A DNA stretch of 64,000 nt, taken from the NCBI RefSeq assembly GCF_042647465.1, contig NZ_JBHRVN010000004.1. One strand, 5' to 3'. The notes under the pieces were generated by a model. It was given only the letters and a program-made list of their open reading frames with translations, did no database searches and had not been told where the DNA came from. This DNA is from Wagnerdoeblera intermedia. GTDB lineage: Bacteria; Pseudomonadota; Alphaproteobacteria; Rhodobacterales; Rhodobacteraceae. Shown here piece after piece: positions 24,684-33,377 of this stretch (its first letter is position 1; the number at the start of each line of letters is the position of its first letter). A program made the translations under genes and the position numbers.

Positions 24684-25970
24684 TCAGAGCGCTTCGATCC
24701 GGATCGCCACCGGATCCCCCGCCAGCACACCGGTCTGCGGCAGCTGCGACAAAGCATAATCCAGGGCCTCACGGGTGCAGCGATGCGTCACGATCAGCAC
24801 CGGCGCGGTCTCTGCCTCATTGCCATGCTGACGCATGCGGTCGATGGAAATCCCCGCATCGCCCATCACCGTCGCCACTTTCGCCAGCGCGCCCGGCTTA
24901 TCCTGCACCTGCATGCGGATATAGAAGGGCGCAGGCGCCGCCACCGAGGCCGCAACCGGCTCCGCCAAAGTCGAAGCGGGCTGACCAAAGACCGGATAAC
25001 GCACCCCGCGCGCCAGATCGAGCACATCGCCCATCACCGCACTCGCCGTCGGCCCCTCGCCGGCACCGGCACCGCGCAGAACGATCTGCCCCGAAGCCGC
25101 GCCCTCAATGATCACCATATTGGTGCCGCCGTTCAGCTGCGCCAGAGGGCTTTCCACCGGCACCAGACAGGGCGACATGCGCTGCTCAAGGCCGCGACCG
25201 GTGGTCTGCGCCACGCCCAGCAGCTTGATGCGGTAACCCATATCCCCGGCATAACGGATATCGGCAATATCAATGCGGCCAATGCCTTCCAGCTCGACCG
25301 CGTCAAAACTCACCCGCGTGCCAAAAGCGATTGAGGCCAGCAGCGACAGCTTATGCCCCGCATCGATGCCATCCACATCAAGGCTCGGATCCGCCTCCAG
25401 ATAGCCCAGGGACCGCGCTTCTTCAAAGACGGTCTCATAGGGCAGCCCGGCCGATTCCATCCGCGTCAGGATGTAATTGCAGGTGCCGTTCATCACGCCC
25501 ATCACCCGCTTAATCCGGTTCGCGCCCAGCCCCTCCATCAGCGCCTTGATGACCGGAATGCCCCCGGCCACGGCCGCCTCAAAACGGATCACCGCGCCCG
25601 CAGCCTCCGCCGCCTCCGCCAGGGCCTGCCCGTGATGGGCCAGGAGCGCCTTATTGGCGGTGACCACATCTTTGCCAGCGGCAATCGCCGCTTCCGTGGC
25701 CGCCTTGGCCGGACCCGAATCGCCGCCCATCAGTTCAACGAAAACATCCACATCCGGACGCTGCGCCAGCTTCACCGGATCATCTTCCCAGGCATAGCCC
25801 GACAGATCCACATCGCGGTTTTTCTTCCGGTCGCGGGCCGAGACAGCGGTAATCTCAATGCTGCGCCCCGCGCGGGCCGCAATCAGCGCGGCTTCCTCCT
25901 GGATCAGGCGCACAACACCGACGCCGACAGTTCCAAGACCGGCAATGCCAAGTCGCAAGGGGGCAGTCAT
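24684..25970 (-). CDS. hom: Homoserine dehydrogenase
   Basis: A 428-residue homoserine dehydrogenase that reduces aspartate semialdehyde to homoserine for threonine and methionine synthesis. The NAD(P)-binding motif GIAGLGTVGVG is at the N-terminus, the catalytic region carries VMNGTCNYILTRM and LEADPSLDVDGIDAGHKL, and the last 80 residues form an ACT domain (VQDKPGALAKVATVMGDAGISID) for allosteric control by threonine. I start at MTAPLRLG because GGAG lies six bases upstream; a second ATG five codons earlier lacks this. It lies downstream of metR on the same strand, which fits the methionine theme of the region. Confidence 0.96.
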   Translation of the reverse strand: MTAPLRLGIAGLGTVGVGVVRLIQEEAALIAARAGRSIEITAVSARDRKKNRDVDLSGYAWEDDPVKLAQRPDVDVFVELMGGDSGPAKAATEAAIAAGKDVVTANKALLAHHGQALAEAAEAAGAVIRFEAAVAGGIPVIKALMEGLGANRIKRVMGVMNGTCNYILTRMESAGLPYETVFEEARSLGYLEADPSLDVDGIDAGHKLSLLASIAFGTRVSFDAVELEGIGRIDIADIRYAGDMGYRIKLLGVAQTTGRGLEQRMSPCLVPVESPLAQLNGGTNMVIIEGAASGQIVLRGAGAGEGPTASAVMGDVLDLARGVRYPVFGQPASTLAEPVAASVAAPAPFYIRMQVQDKPGALAKVATVMGDAGISIDRMRQHGNEAETAPVLIVTHRCTREALDYALSQLPQTGVLAGDPVAIRIEAL

Positions 25971-26051
25971 GAGACACTCCGTCAATAAGCCTGCTTCGGG
26001 GTTTAGACACTTCCCCGCTGAGGCGCAATGTCGCCCCCGCCCGCGCCCGCA

Positions 26052-26121
26052 CTTTGGCTTTTTCCAAATACTCCCGGGCGGGGTCCGGGGAGGGCAGGCA
26101 GCCCTCCCCGGCGCTCTCAGA
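26052..26121 (-). repeat. Rhodobacterales-type intergenic repeat, copy 2
   Basis: TTTGGCTTTTTCCAAATAC followed by a G/C-rich block with inverted repeats, between hom and the end of metR (it touches the metR stop). Same orientation and arrangement as copy 1 at 1136. Confidence 0.7.
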
Positions 26122-27031
26122 CCAGGGCCCCCGCCGCCTTCAGGCGCAAAGGCTCGGTCTGGCTCAGATGCAAAAAGGTCTCCATAAAGGGGTGACGCCC
26201 GTCCTCATCGCGCACCGCCGCATAAAGCCGGCGGCTCTTGCGCCCCTTCAGCGGCCGGATCACATAATCCGGGTTGCCCCGCACATGCTGAAGCACCCAG
26301 TCCGGCAGCACCGAAACCCCGCGCTCCGAGGCCACCAGCATCAGGATCACTGCCGTCAGCTCCACCTGCCGCACCAGACGCGGCTCGACCCGCGCGGGCG
26401 CCAGAAACTGCGAAAAAACATCCAGCCGCGTGCGGTCCACCGGATAGGTGATCAGGGTCTGGTCGCGCAGATCCTCCGGCTCAATCTCGGCTCTCTCAGC
26501 CAAAGGACTGGCCCCCGCCATGACCATCAAAGGCTCATAGTCAAAAAGCGGATGAAAGGTGACGCGCGGGATCTCTTCAGGATCAGAGGAGATCACCACA
26601 TCCACCTCTTCGCGCACCAGCGCGGGCAGCGCGTTGAAGGCAAGCCCCGGGCGGATGTCCACATCCACCTCGGGCCAGGTTTTGCGATAAAGCGACAAGA
26701 CCGGCAGCAGCCAGTCAAAACAGGCGTGGCATTCAATGGCGATATGCATCCGCCCCGCCTTGCCCTGGCGCAGGCCGCGGAATTCCTCTTCCAAAGCCTC
26801 AATCTCGGGCAAAATCCGATCGGCCAGCCGCAGCACCCTCAGCCCGGCCGCCGAGAGCCGCAGGGGCCGCGCGCGGCGCACGAAAAGCTCCACCCCCGTC
26901 TGCTCTTCAATCCCTTTGATCTGATGGCTCAGCGCCGACTGCGTCAGGTTCAGCACTTCAGCCGCCCGGGCCAGACCGCCCTGACGGTGAATCTCGCGGA
27001 TGGCTTTCAGGTGACGTAACTCAAGATGCAT
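26117..27031 (-). CDS. metR: LysR family regulator, MetR-like
   Basis: A 304-residue LysR-type regulator. The N-terminal helix-turn-helix (residues about 1-60) carries LEVRHL-like LELRHLKAIREI and LTQSALSHQIKGIEE, the MetR form of the LysR motif. The effector domain follows, with HACFDWLLPVLSLYRKTWP, also MetR-like; in MetR the co-inducer is homocysteine. It is divergent from metF, and two MetR-type boxes lie at and just before its start, implying control of metF and of itself. A hom gene follows on the same strand. Confidence 0.9.
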   Translation of the reverse strand: MHLELRHLKAIREIHRQGGLARAAEVLNLTQSALSHQIKGIEEQTGVELFVRRARPLRLSAAGLRVLRLADRILPEIEALEEEFRGLRQGKAGRMHIAIECHACFDWLLPVLSLYRKTWPEVDVDIRPGLAFNALPALVREEVDVVISSDPEEIPRVTFHPLFDYEPLMVMAGASPLAERAEIEPEDLRDQTLITYPVDRTRLDVFSQFLAPARVEPRLVRQVELTAVILMLVASERGVSVLPDWVLQHVRGNPDYVIRPLKGRKSRRLYAAVRDEDGRHPFMETFLHLSQTEPLRLKAAGALV

Positions 27032-27033
27032 GG

Positions 27034-27062
27034 TGAGAGACTTTCATCGTGAGTGGCTTTCA
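27034..27062. promoter_or_regulatory. Tandem MetR-like boxes in the metR-metF gap
   Basis: TGAGAGACTTTCA (27034-27046) and TGAGTGGCTTTCA (27050-27062) each match the enterobacterial MetR consensus TGAA-N5-TTCA at seven of eight fixed positions and start 16 bases apart, on one face of the helix within 1.5 turns. They lie immediately upstream of metR and about 95 bases upstream of metF. Confidence 0.6.
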
Positions 27063-27156
27063 TATTGATCTTGAAGATTATGAATTTGTCCCATGTTCAT
27101 TTGTCTGGCACAAGGCCGGAGCTGAACCGGCACCCCGCCGGTCAAGGAGTTCTGCC

Positions 27157-28017
27157 ATGTCTGCCCCGCGCATCTCATTTGAGTTTTTCCCGCCGCGCTC
27201 GCTCGATGCGTCGTTCCGGCTGTGGGAGACCATGAAGATGCTCGCACCGCTGAAGCCGGGCTTCGTCTCGGTGACCTATGGCGCGGGCGGCACCACCCGC
27301 CAGCTGACCCATGAAGCGGTCAAGGCCATCGGCACCCATTTCGGCGTTGATGTGGCGGCCCATCTCACCTGCGTCGATGCAACGCGCGAAGAAACCCTCG
27401 CCATCGCAAACTCTTACGCAGAGGCCGGTGTGAACCAGATCGTGGCGCTGCGCGGCGATCCCCCGAAGGGCGCCGAGCGCTTCACCGCTCATCCCGAAGG
27501 CTTTGCCGATTCGGTCGAACTCATCGAGGCCCTGGCCGCGACCGGGAAATTCAACCTGCGCGTCGGGGCCTATCCGGAGCCGCATCCGGAAGCCGCCGAC
27601 GATCTGGCCGATGTCCGCTGGCTGAAACGCAAGTTTGAAGCCGGTGCCGACAGCGCCATCACCCAGTTCTTCTTTGAAGCCGAGACCTTCCTGCGCTTCC
27701 GCGACAAATGCGCAAAAGAAGGCATCACCAAGCTCATCATCCCCGGCATCCTGCCGATTGAGAATTGGGAAGGCACCAAACGCTTCGCCGCGCGCTGCGC
27801 CGCCCAGGTCCCCGCCCATCTCGATGAAGCCTTCACCAAAGCCAATGCCGAGGGTCGTGAGGCTGAGCTTTCAGTGCAGGTCTGCGCCGATCTCTGCCGC
27901 CGACTGATGGCCGAAGGGGTTGAAGACTTCCAGTTCTACACCCTGAACCGCCCCCATCTGACCCTTGCGGTCTGCGCCGAGTTTGGCATCCACCCCGAGG
28001 GTCAGGCTGCCGCCTGA
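27157..28017 (+). CDS. metF: 5,10-Methylenetetrahydrofolate reductase
   Basis: A 287-residue FAD-dependent MetF that reduces 5,10-methylene-THF to 5-methyl-THF, the methyl donor for methionine synthesis. Visible family motifs are ISFEFFPPRS at the N-terminus (with the catalytic Glu), YGAGGTTR, AHLTC, ALRGDPP near residue 110, and AITQFFF near 170. I place the start at MSAPRISFEF, preceded by AAGGAG with seven-base spacing; an in-frame ATG 36 codons upstream would cover the regulatory region and lacks family sequence. It is divergent from metR. Confidence 0.95.
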   Translation: MSAPRISFEFFPPRSLDASFRLWETMKMLAPLKPGFVSVTYGAGGTTRQLTHEAVKAIGTHFGVDVAAHLTCVDATREETLAIANSYAEAGVNQIVALRGDPPKGAERFTAHPEGFADSVELIEALAATGKFNLRVGAYPEPHPEAADDLADVRWLKRKFEAGADSAITQFFFEAETFLRFRDKCAKEGITKLIIPGILPIENWEGTKRFAARCAAQVPAHLDEAFTKANAEGREAELSVQVCADLCRRLMAEGVEDFQFYTLNRPHLTLAVCAEFGIHPEGQAAA

Positions 28018-28033
28018 AGCGGCCTGAAACGAT

Positions 28034-28062
28034 TAAAGCCGCGCCCCGGGGCGCGGCTTTTT
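28034..28062. terminator. Terminator between metF and the rhomboid gene
   Basis: AAAGCCGCGCCCC and GGGGCGCGGCTTTTT form a near-perfect hairpin with a T-run on the plus strand and an A-run on the left, between convergent genes. Confidence 0.85.
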
Positions 28063-28859
28063 CAGTTCCGCCGCACCACTTTCGGGATGCGCGAGGGGCT
28101 GAGCACATAACCCGCTTCCGGATGGGGCGGGTGACCGTCAAACCGGCTCCAGAAGCGTGGTCCGCCCTGGCGCAGGAAGAAGGGCATGGCCAGCGCCAGC
28201 CCGGCGATGAAGCCGCCCGCATGGGCCCAATAGGCCACCATATCCCCACCCTCCGGATCGTCCGGCGTGGTCACGCCCAGCACCTGCAGGCCGAACCAGG
28301 CCATGAGCACGATCCAGGCCGGAATGGTGAAGACCCTGAAAAAGATAATGAAAATCAGCAGGACATCCACTTTTGCCCTTGGGTAGAGCAAAAGATAGCC
28401 CCCCAGCACCCCGGCAATCGAGCCGGAAGCCCCGACCATGGGGATCTCGCTCAGCGGATGGGCCAGATATTCCGCAAAAGCCGCCGCCGCGCCGCAGATC
28501 AGATAGAAACACAGATATTTCAGCGGCCCGAAGGCGTCTTCGAGATTGTCCCCGAAGATCCACAAAAAGAGCATATTCCCCAGAAGATGCATCCAGCCCG
28601 CATGCAGAAACTGCGAGGTCAGAAAGCCATGCAGCATCTCGCCCTCAGAGACAAAGGCCGGAACCATGCCGCCGATGTAGAAGAGAAAGCCGGTCAGCTC
28701 GTCGCTGCTCAGCTTTTCCCCCGCGACCGCCTCACCGGTGCCAAGAAGCACCTCCGGCATGACCCAGGTCAGCAGAAAGACAATGAAATTCAGCGCAATC
28801 AGCACCCTGGTGATCCAGGGTGTGCGGCCGGAGGGATTGTGATCACGGATCGGAAACAT
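28062..28859 (-). CDS. Rhomboid family intramembrane serine protease
   Basis: A 265-residue polytopic membrane protein of the rhomboid family, which cleaves transmembrane segments within the bilayer. The catalytic dyad is evident: Ser145 in GASGSIAG and His213 in HAGGFIAG. The HLLGN motif with His91 and Asn95 forms the oxyanion region. Six to seven hydrophobic segments are seen, and there is no extra soluble domain. It follows putA on the same strand after 52 bases and may be read from that transcript. Substrates are unknown. Confidence 0.92.
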   Translation of the reverse strand: MFPIRDHNPSGRTPWITRVLIALNFIVFLLTWVMPEVLLGTGEAVAGEKLSSDELTGFLFYIGGMVPAFVSEGEMLHGFLTSQFLHAGWMHLLGNMLFLWIFGDNLEDAFGPLKYLCFYLICGAAAAFAEYLAHPLSEIPMVGASGSIAGVLGGYLLLYPRAKVDVLLIFIIFFRVFTIPAWIVLMAWFGLQVLGVTTPDDPEGGDMVAYWAHAGGFIAGLALAMPFFLRQGGPRFWSRFDGHPPHPEAGYVLSPSRIPKVVRRN

Positions 28860-28911
28860 AGGCGCGAGGCTGCACCCTGCGCCTGTGCCGCGTCAAGCGC
28901 GAAGCCTGGCC

Positions 28912-31900
28912 TCAGGCACCTGCCTCTGCAAGCAGCTGCGCATTGCCGCCCGAAGCGGTGGTATCAATGCAGATATGCCGCTCAGAGAGCACCCATGAGG
29001 CATCGGGCCGCCCGGTGATCAGCGGCACAATTGCCCCTTCCCGCGCCGCCAGCGCCTGTTGCAGCGGCGCGGTGTTACCGCCGTAACTGACGACCGCCGC
29101 AAGGCCGCTCACACGGCTCAGAACCTCAGGCGCGACAGGTCCGGTGGCACGCAGCGCCACACCGCCAGCCGCCTCAACCGCGCGGGCCTGATCTTCCACC
29201 GCCTCACGCCCCGGCCCGAGGCATAGCACCGGACCGCGTGCAAAAGCGCTCAACCGGTTCGATTCGCCCGTCGGCCCCGGCAGATCATGCACCCGCAAAG
29301 CGCCCTGCGGCACCTGCATCTGCGCCAGCGCGCCTTGCGGATCAAAGGGCGCTTCCCCGCCCCACGCGCCCGCAATCCCCGGCGCATCCTGCACAAAGCG
29401 GCTGAGATACATCGGCCCGCCCGCTTTCGGGCCCGTGCCGGAAAGCCCTTCGCCCCCAAAGGGCTGGCTGCCGACCACCGCACCGATCTGGTTGCGGTTG
29501 ACGTAGATGTTCCCGGCCTTCACCCGCTCGGTGATGGTCTGAACGCGGTCGTCGATGCGGCTGTGCAGACCAAAGGTCAGCCCATAGCCGGTGGCATTGA
29601 TCTCATCGACCACGCGGTCGAGATCGCGGGCTTTGAAGGTGACGACATGCAGCACGGGGCCGAAAATCTCGCGCGTCATCTCTGCGATCGAGCGGATGCG
29701 GATCACCACCGGTGCCAGATGCCAGCCGGTGCCGGGGGCCTGGCCCTCAAAGACCACCCTGCCCGCTTTACGCGCCTCAGCCACATACTCAGAAATGCTG
29801 CGCCAGGCGGCTTCATCGATCAGCGGCCCGATGTCGGTCGAAAGCTGCCAGGGATCGCCGAGTGTCAGTTCCGCCATCGCCCCTTTCAGCATCTCAAGCA
29901 CATGGGGGGCGATATCTTCCTGCAGATAAAGGCAGCGCAGCGCCGAGCAGCGCTGGCCTGCCGACTGGAAGGCCGAGGCGATGATATCGCGCACCGCCTG
30001 TTCCGGCAGCGCCGTGCTGTCAACGATCATCGCATTGAGCCCGCCCGTCTCGGCGATCAGCACCGCCTCAGGCGCGTGAAGGCTGAGGCTTTGGCGAATG
30101 CCCAGCGCCGTGGCGGTGGAGCCGGTAAATGCCACGCCGTTCACACGCGGATCAGCGGTCAGCGCCGCGCCCACGCTGCGGCCGTCACCGGGCAGGAATT
30201 GCAGCGCCGCGCGTGGAACACCGGCCTCATGCAAAAGCGTAACCGCCAGATGCGCAATCAGCGGGGTCTGACCGGCCGGTTTGGCCAGCGCGGCGTTGCC
30301 TGCGGCCAGCGCCGCTGCGACCTGGCCCGTGAAAATCGCCAGCGGGAAGTTCCAGGGGCTGATGCAGGCGAAGATTCCCCGCGCCGGGGCCTGAAGGGCC
30401 GGGGCCTCTCCGGCGTAATAGCGCAGGAAATCCACCGCTTCGCGCAGTTCAGAGATGGCGTCTCCCAGGGTTTTTCCGGCCTCACGCGCCAGCAGCGCAA
30501 GGATCTCCCCCTCACGGGCTTCCAGAAGATCAGCCGCGCGGTTCAGAACCGCAGCGCGGACCTCTGCGGGGGCATCCCAAGGCGTTGCTGCGTCAAAGGC
30601 GGCGGCCACATCGGCGGCAGAGGCATTGCAGACGAGACCCGCCACCGCTTTGCTGCTGCGGGCGAATGCGGGGGAGAGCACCTCCTGGGGTGTGTCTCCG
30701 GCGTCCCCTTCAACGGCGAGCAGCGGGGCCGCCTGGTAAAGACCATCGGCATGGGGGAGGCGGGCGCCCTCAATCTGCGCGAGATCGCGGGCATCGCTCA
30801 GATCGCGGCCGCGCGAGTTGCGACGGCTGCCGAAGAGATCCCCCGGCGGGGTGAGTTTCGGGTTCGGGCTGCAGTGCCTGGCCTCAAGCGCGGTCAGCGG
30901 ACAGCCGGCAACCACTTCGGCGGGCACGGCCTCATCGACGATCTGATTGACGAAGCTGGAGTTTGCGCCGTTTTCCAGCAGGCGGCGCACCAGATAGGCC
31001 AGCAGATCGCGATGGGCACCGACGGGGGCATAGATGCGGCACATGGTGCCCTCATCTTCCTGCACGATATCGTGGAGACGCTCTCCCATGCCGTGCAGGC
31101 GCTGGAACTCATATTGCGTCGCCCTGATCCCCGCGCCTTTCGCCAGATCAAGGATCGCGGCGACGGTATGGGCGTTATGGCCCGCGAACTGCGGATAGAT
31201 CCGGTCGGTCATTCCCAGAAGTTTGCGGGCATTGGCGATGTAAGAGACATCGGTCGCTTCCTTCCGGGTAAAGACCGGGAAGCTTTCCAGACCCAGAACC
31301 TGAGCGCGTTTCACCTCGGCGTCCCAATAGGCACCTTTGACCAGCCGCAGCATGATGCGCCGCCCGCTGCGGCCCGCCAGATCATAGAGATGGTCGATCA
31401 CCGCACCGCAGCGGCGGCCATAGGCCTGAACCACCACGCCAAAGCCATCCCAGCCCTGCAGGCCGGGGTCTTTCAGCACCTCTTCGATGACCTCAAGCGA
31501 GAGCTCCAGCCGGTCGGCCTCTTCGGCGTCGATATTGAGCCCCATGCCGCCGGCTTTGGCCAGGCCGCAGAGCGCGCGGACGCGGGGGACCAGCTCGGCC
31601 ATGACACGGTCGCGCTTTGCCACCTCATAGCGCGGGTGCAGCGCCGAGAGTTTGATGGAGATGCCGGGATTGCGGCAGATCTCGTCATGGGGGCAGGCGC
31701 GGGCGATGGCGGTGATGGCGCGGGAATAAGACAGGTGATAGCGCCGCGCATCGGCCTCGGTGCGGGCGGCTTCGCCGAGCATGTCGTAGCTATAGGTGAA
31801 GCCCTTTGCCTCGCGGCTTTGCGCGCGTTTCATGGCGGCTTCGATGGTCTCGCCCAGAACGAACTGCCGGCCCATCTCCTTCATGGCCTGGCCCACGGCG

Positions 31901-32382
31901 CGGCGGATCACCGGCTCGCCCAGACGGCGGAGAGCGGCGCGCAGACGGCCCGCCATGCCGGGCGCGCCGTCTTCCAGCACGCGCCCCGTCAGCAAAAGTG
32001 CCCAGGTCGAGGCATTCACCAGGCTGGAGGCGGATTTGCCCAAATGACGTCCCCAGTCTGAGGGGGCGATTTTATCCTCGATCAGCGCATCCATGGTGGC
32101 GGAATCGGGCACCCGCAAAAGCGCCTCAGCCAGACACATCAGCGCGATCCCCTCATCGGTAGAGAGGCCGTATTCGGCAAGGAAGACCTCCATCAGCCCG
32201 GGTCTTGCGCTTTGGCGGATGCGGGTCACGAGATCGGCTGCGGCCGCGCTGATGCGGGCGCGGTCCGCGGGGCTGAGTGCGGCCTCACGCAGCAGGTTTT
32301 GCAGCAGGAGGGTCTCATCGCGCAAAGCATGGCGCGAGATGATCTCAAGAGGCGAGGGCTGTGCGGGGGAGAGATCGGACAT
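28912..32382 (-). CDS. putA: Bifunctional proline dehydrogenase / P5C dehydrogenase (PutA)
   Basis: A 1,156-residue PutA that oxidises proline to glutamate in two steps: FAD-linked proline dehydrogenase, then NAD-dependent glutamate-semialdehyde dehydrogenase. The N-terminal half has the PRODH barrel (KLSALHPRYE, LRLVKGAYWD, FAGHNAHTVAAI). The ALDH half has ACISPWNFPLAIF, AFTGSTATA, ETGGLNAMI and the catalytic cysteine in SAGQRCSALR. A further C-terminal domain of about 150 residues follows. It lacks the ribbon-helix-helix repressor domain of enteric PutA, consistent with a separate Lrp-type regulator divergent from it. Electrons go to the membrane quinone pool. Confidence 0.97.
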   Translation of the reverse strand: MSDLSPAQPSPLEIISRHALRDETLLLQNLLREAALSPADRARISAAAADLVTRIRQSARPGLMEVFLAEYGLSTDEGIALMCLAEALLRVPDSATMDALIEDKIAPSDWGRHLGKSASSLVNASTWALLLTGRVLEDGAPGMAGRLRAALRRLGEPVIRRAVGQAMKEMGRQFVLGETIEAAMKRAQSREAKGFTYSYDMLGEAARTEADARRYHLSYSRAITAIARACPHDEICRNPGISIKLSALHPRYEVAKRDRVMAELVPRVRALCGLAKAGGMGLNIDAEEADRLELSLEVIEEVLKDPGLQGWDGFGVVVQAYGRRCGAVIDHLYDLAGRSGRRIMLRLVKGAYWDAEVKRAQVLGLESFPVFTRKEATDVSYIANARKLLGMTDRIYPQFAGHNAHTVAAILDLAKGAGIRATQYEFQRLHGMGERLHDIVQEDEGTMCRIYAPVGAHRDLLAYLVRRLLENGANSSFVNQIVDEAVPAEVVAGCPLTALEARHCSPNPKLTPPGDLFGSRRNSRGRDLSDARDLAQIEGARLPHADGLYQAAPLLAVEGDAGDTPQEVLSPAFARSSKAVAGLVCNASAADVAAAFDAATPWDAPAEVRAAVLNRAADLLEAREGEILALLAREAGKTLGDAISELREAVDFLRYYAGEAPALQAPARGIFACISPWNFPLAIFTGQVAAALAAGNAALAKPAGQTPLIAHLAVTLLHEAGVPRAALQFLPGDGRSVGAALTADPRVNGVAFTGSTATALGIRQSLSLHAPEAVLIAETGGLNAMIVDSTALPEQAVRDIIASAFQSAGQRCSALRCLYLQEDIAPHVLEMLKGAMAELTLGDPWQLSTDIGPLIDEAAWRSISEYVAEARKAGRVVFEGQAPGTGWHLAPVVIRIRSIAEMTREIFGPVLHVVTFKARDLDRVVDEINATGYGLTFGLHSRIDDRVQTITERVKAGNIYVNRNQIGAVVGSQPFGGEGLSGTGPKAGGPMYLSRFVQDAPGIAGAWGGEAPFDPQGALAQMQVPQGALRVHDLPGPTGESNRLSAFARGPVLCLGPGREAVEDQARAVEAAGGVALRATGPVAPEVLSRVSGLAAVVSYGGNTAPLQQALAAREGAIVPLITGRPDASWVLSERHICIDTTASGGNAQLLAEAGA

Positions 32383-32421
32383 GGAGAACCTGCGATATGG
32401 GCTGGCCGGGAACCGGTTTGC

Positions 32422-32435
32422 CGCAGTATACCGCG
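32422..32435. promoter_or_regulatory. Possible dyad in the putA-putR gap
   Basis: CGCAGTATACCGCG is a near palindrome centred on GTATAC, 40 bases upstream of putA, in the divergent gap where a PutR-type activator would bind. Lrp-type sites are loosely defined, so this is only suggestive. Confidence 0.3.
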
Positions 32436-32504
32436 AAACTGGCGGTCATTTGGCCCGAAGATGAAGAGATGGCAGGCAGATTGCCTGAAGATCGGGGATT
32501 TGCG

Positions 32505-32969
32505 ATGCGATTGGAATGGCGCGATCTGGATCGCTATGATCTGGCGATCCTGGAGGTTCTGGGCAGTGAGGGGCGCATCGCGGTCACGGAACTGGCGCGG
32601 AGGATCGGCCTGTCGAAAAGTCCGGTTCAGGCGCGGCTGAAGCGGCTTGAGGACGGCGGTATCATTCGCGGCTACCGCGCCACGCTCGATCCGATCGGCA
32701 TGGGGCGGGCGCATGTGGCCTTTGTGGAGGTGCGGCTGTCAGACACCCGCGAGGCGGCTTTGCAGGCCTTTAACCGCGCGGTGCGCGGCGTGGCGGAGAT
32801 TGAGGAATGCCATATGATCGCCTCGCGCTTCGACTATCTGCTGAAGGTGCGCACGGAAGATATTCAGGCCTATCGGCGGATTTTGGGGGAAAAGATCTCG
32901 GCCCTGCCGCATGTTGCCTCCACCTCGACCTATGTGGCGATGGAGGCGGTGAAGGAGGCGGGGGTGTGA
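32505..32969 (+). CDS. putR: Lrp/AsnC family regulator (PutR-like)
   Basis: A 154-residue Lrp/AsnC regulator with an N-terminal helix-turn-helix (LDRYDLAILEVLGSEGRIAV, ARRIGLSKSPVQARLKRLE) and a C-terminal RAM ligand domain (FVEVRLSDTREAALQAF, EECHMIASRFDYLLKVRT). Divergent pairing with putA identifies it as the proline-responsive activator PutR of alphaproteobacteria. I choose MRLEW at 32505, preceded by GGGGA with six-base spacing; MAGRLPED at 32469 is an alternative with a poorer ribosome site. An intergenic repeat follows the stop. Confidence 0.85.
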   Translation: MRLEWRDLDRYDLAILEVLGSEGRIAVTELARRIGLSKSPVQARLKRLEDGGIIRGYRATLDPIGMGRAHVAFVEVRLSDTREAALQAFNRAVRGVAEIEECHMIASRFDYLLKVRTEDIQAYRRILGEKISALPHVASTSTYVAMEAVKEAGV

Positions 32970-32993
32970 AAGCCGGGCTTTGGGGACTGTGGC

Positions 32994-33043
32994 AGGCCCC
33001 GGGGCGCTGCCCCGGACCCCGGAGTATTTTTGAAAAGCCAAAG
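32994..33043 (+). repeat. Rhodobacterales-type intergenic repeat, copy 3
   Basis: A G/C hairpin (CCCCGGGGCGCTGCCCCGG) followed by ACCCCGGAGTATTTTTGAAAA and GCCAAAG, 25 bases after the putR stop. Almost identical to the copy at 62471. As placed it could terminate the putR transcript. Confidence 0.75.
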
Positions 33044-33062
33044 TCCTGAAGGGGCTGCGGGT

Positions 33063-33377
33063 TTACGGGCGGGTCAGGGTAACGGTCTGGCGCAGGCTGC
33101 CGCTGGCGCGGTCATAGATGAGGATACGGTCATCACTGGTGGTGATGCCGATCCAGTCAGCCCCTTGGGTGACCGAAAGGGCGCTGGCGCCTTCGGGGAG
33201 CGCGAGGCTTTCGGGTAGCGGCGGTGTCGCAGCTTTCGGGAAACGGGTGACAACCACCGCCACCACCGTTATGACGCCGAAAATCAGGCTGGCGGTCAGA
33301 CCGATCACCAGCCACTGCAAGATGCGCAGCGGGGCCGGAAGCAGAGCCTGGCTGTCTTTTTCCGGAGGTGCTGCCAT
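33063..33377 (-). CDS. DUF6476 family membrane protein
   Basis: A 104-residue protein with one transmembrane helix at about 22-46 (ILQWLVIGLTASLIFGVITV) and a C-terminal extramembrane domain containing GADWIGITTSDDRILIYDR, which looks like one beta-propeller blade. I recognise it as the small Rhodobacterales family usually lying next to rluD (DUF6476); its function is unknown. AAGGA lies nine bases before the ATG at 33377. That start codon overlaps the divergent rluD start by two bases. An ATG 12 codons further upstream would extend it into rluD but has no better ribosome site. Confidence 0.75.
   Translation of the reverse strand: MAAPPEKDSQALLPAPLRILQWLVIGLTASLIFGVITVVAVVVTRFPKAATPPLPESLALPEGASALSVTQGADWIGITTSDDRILIYDRASGSLRQTVTLTRP

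Noticed and set aside
28912..32061. A 924-codon plus-strand frame opposite putA
   Set aside because: The minus strand encodes an intact PutA with all catalytic motifs; the opposite frame is a high-G+C shadow.
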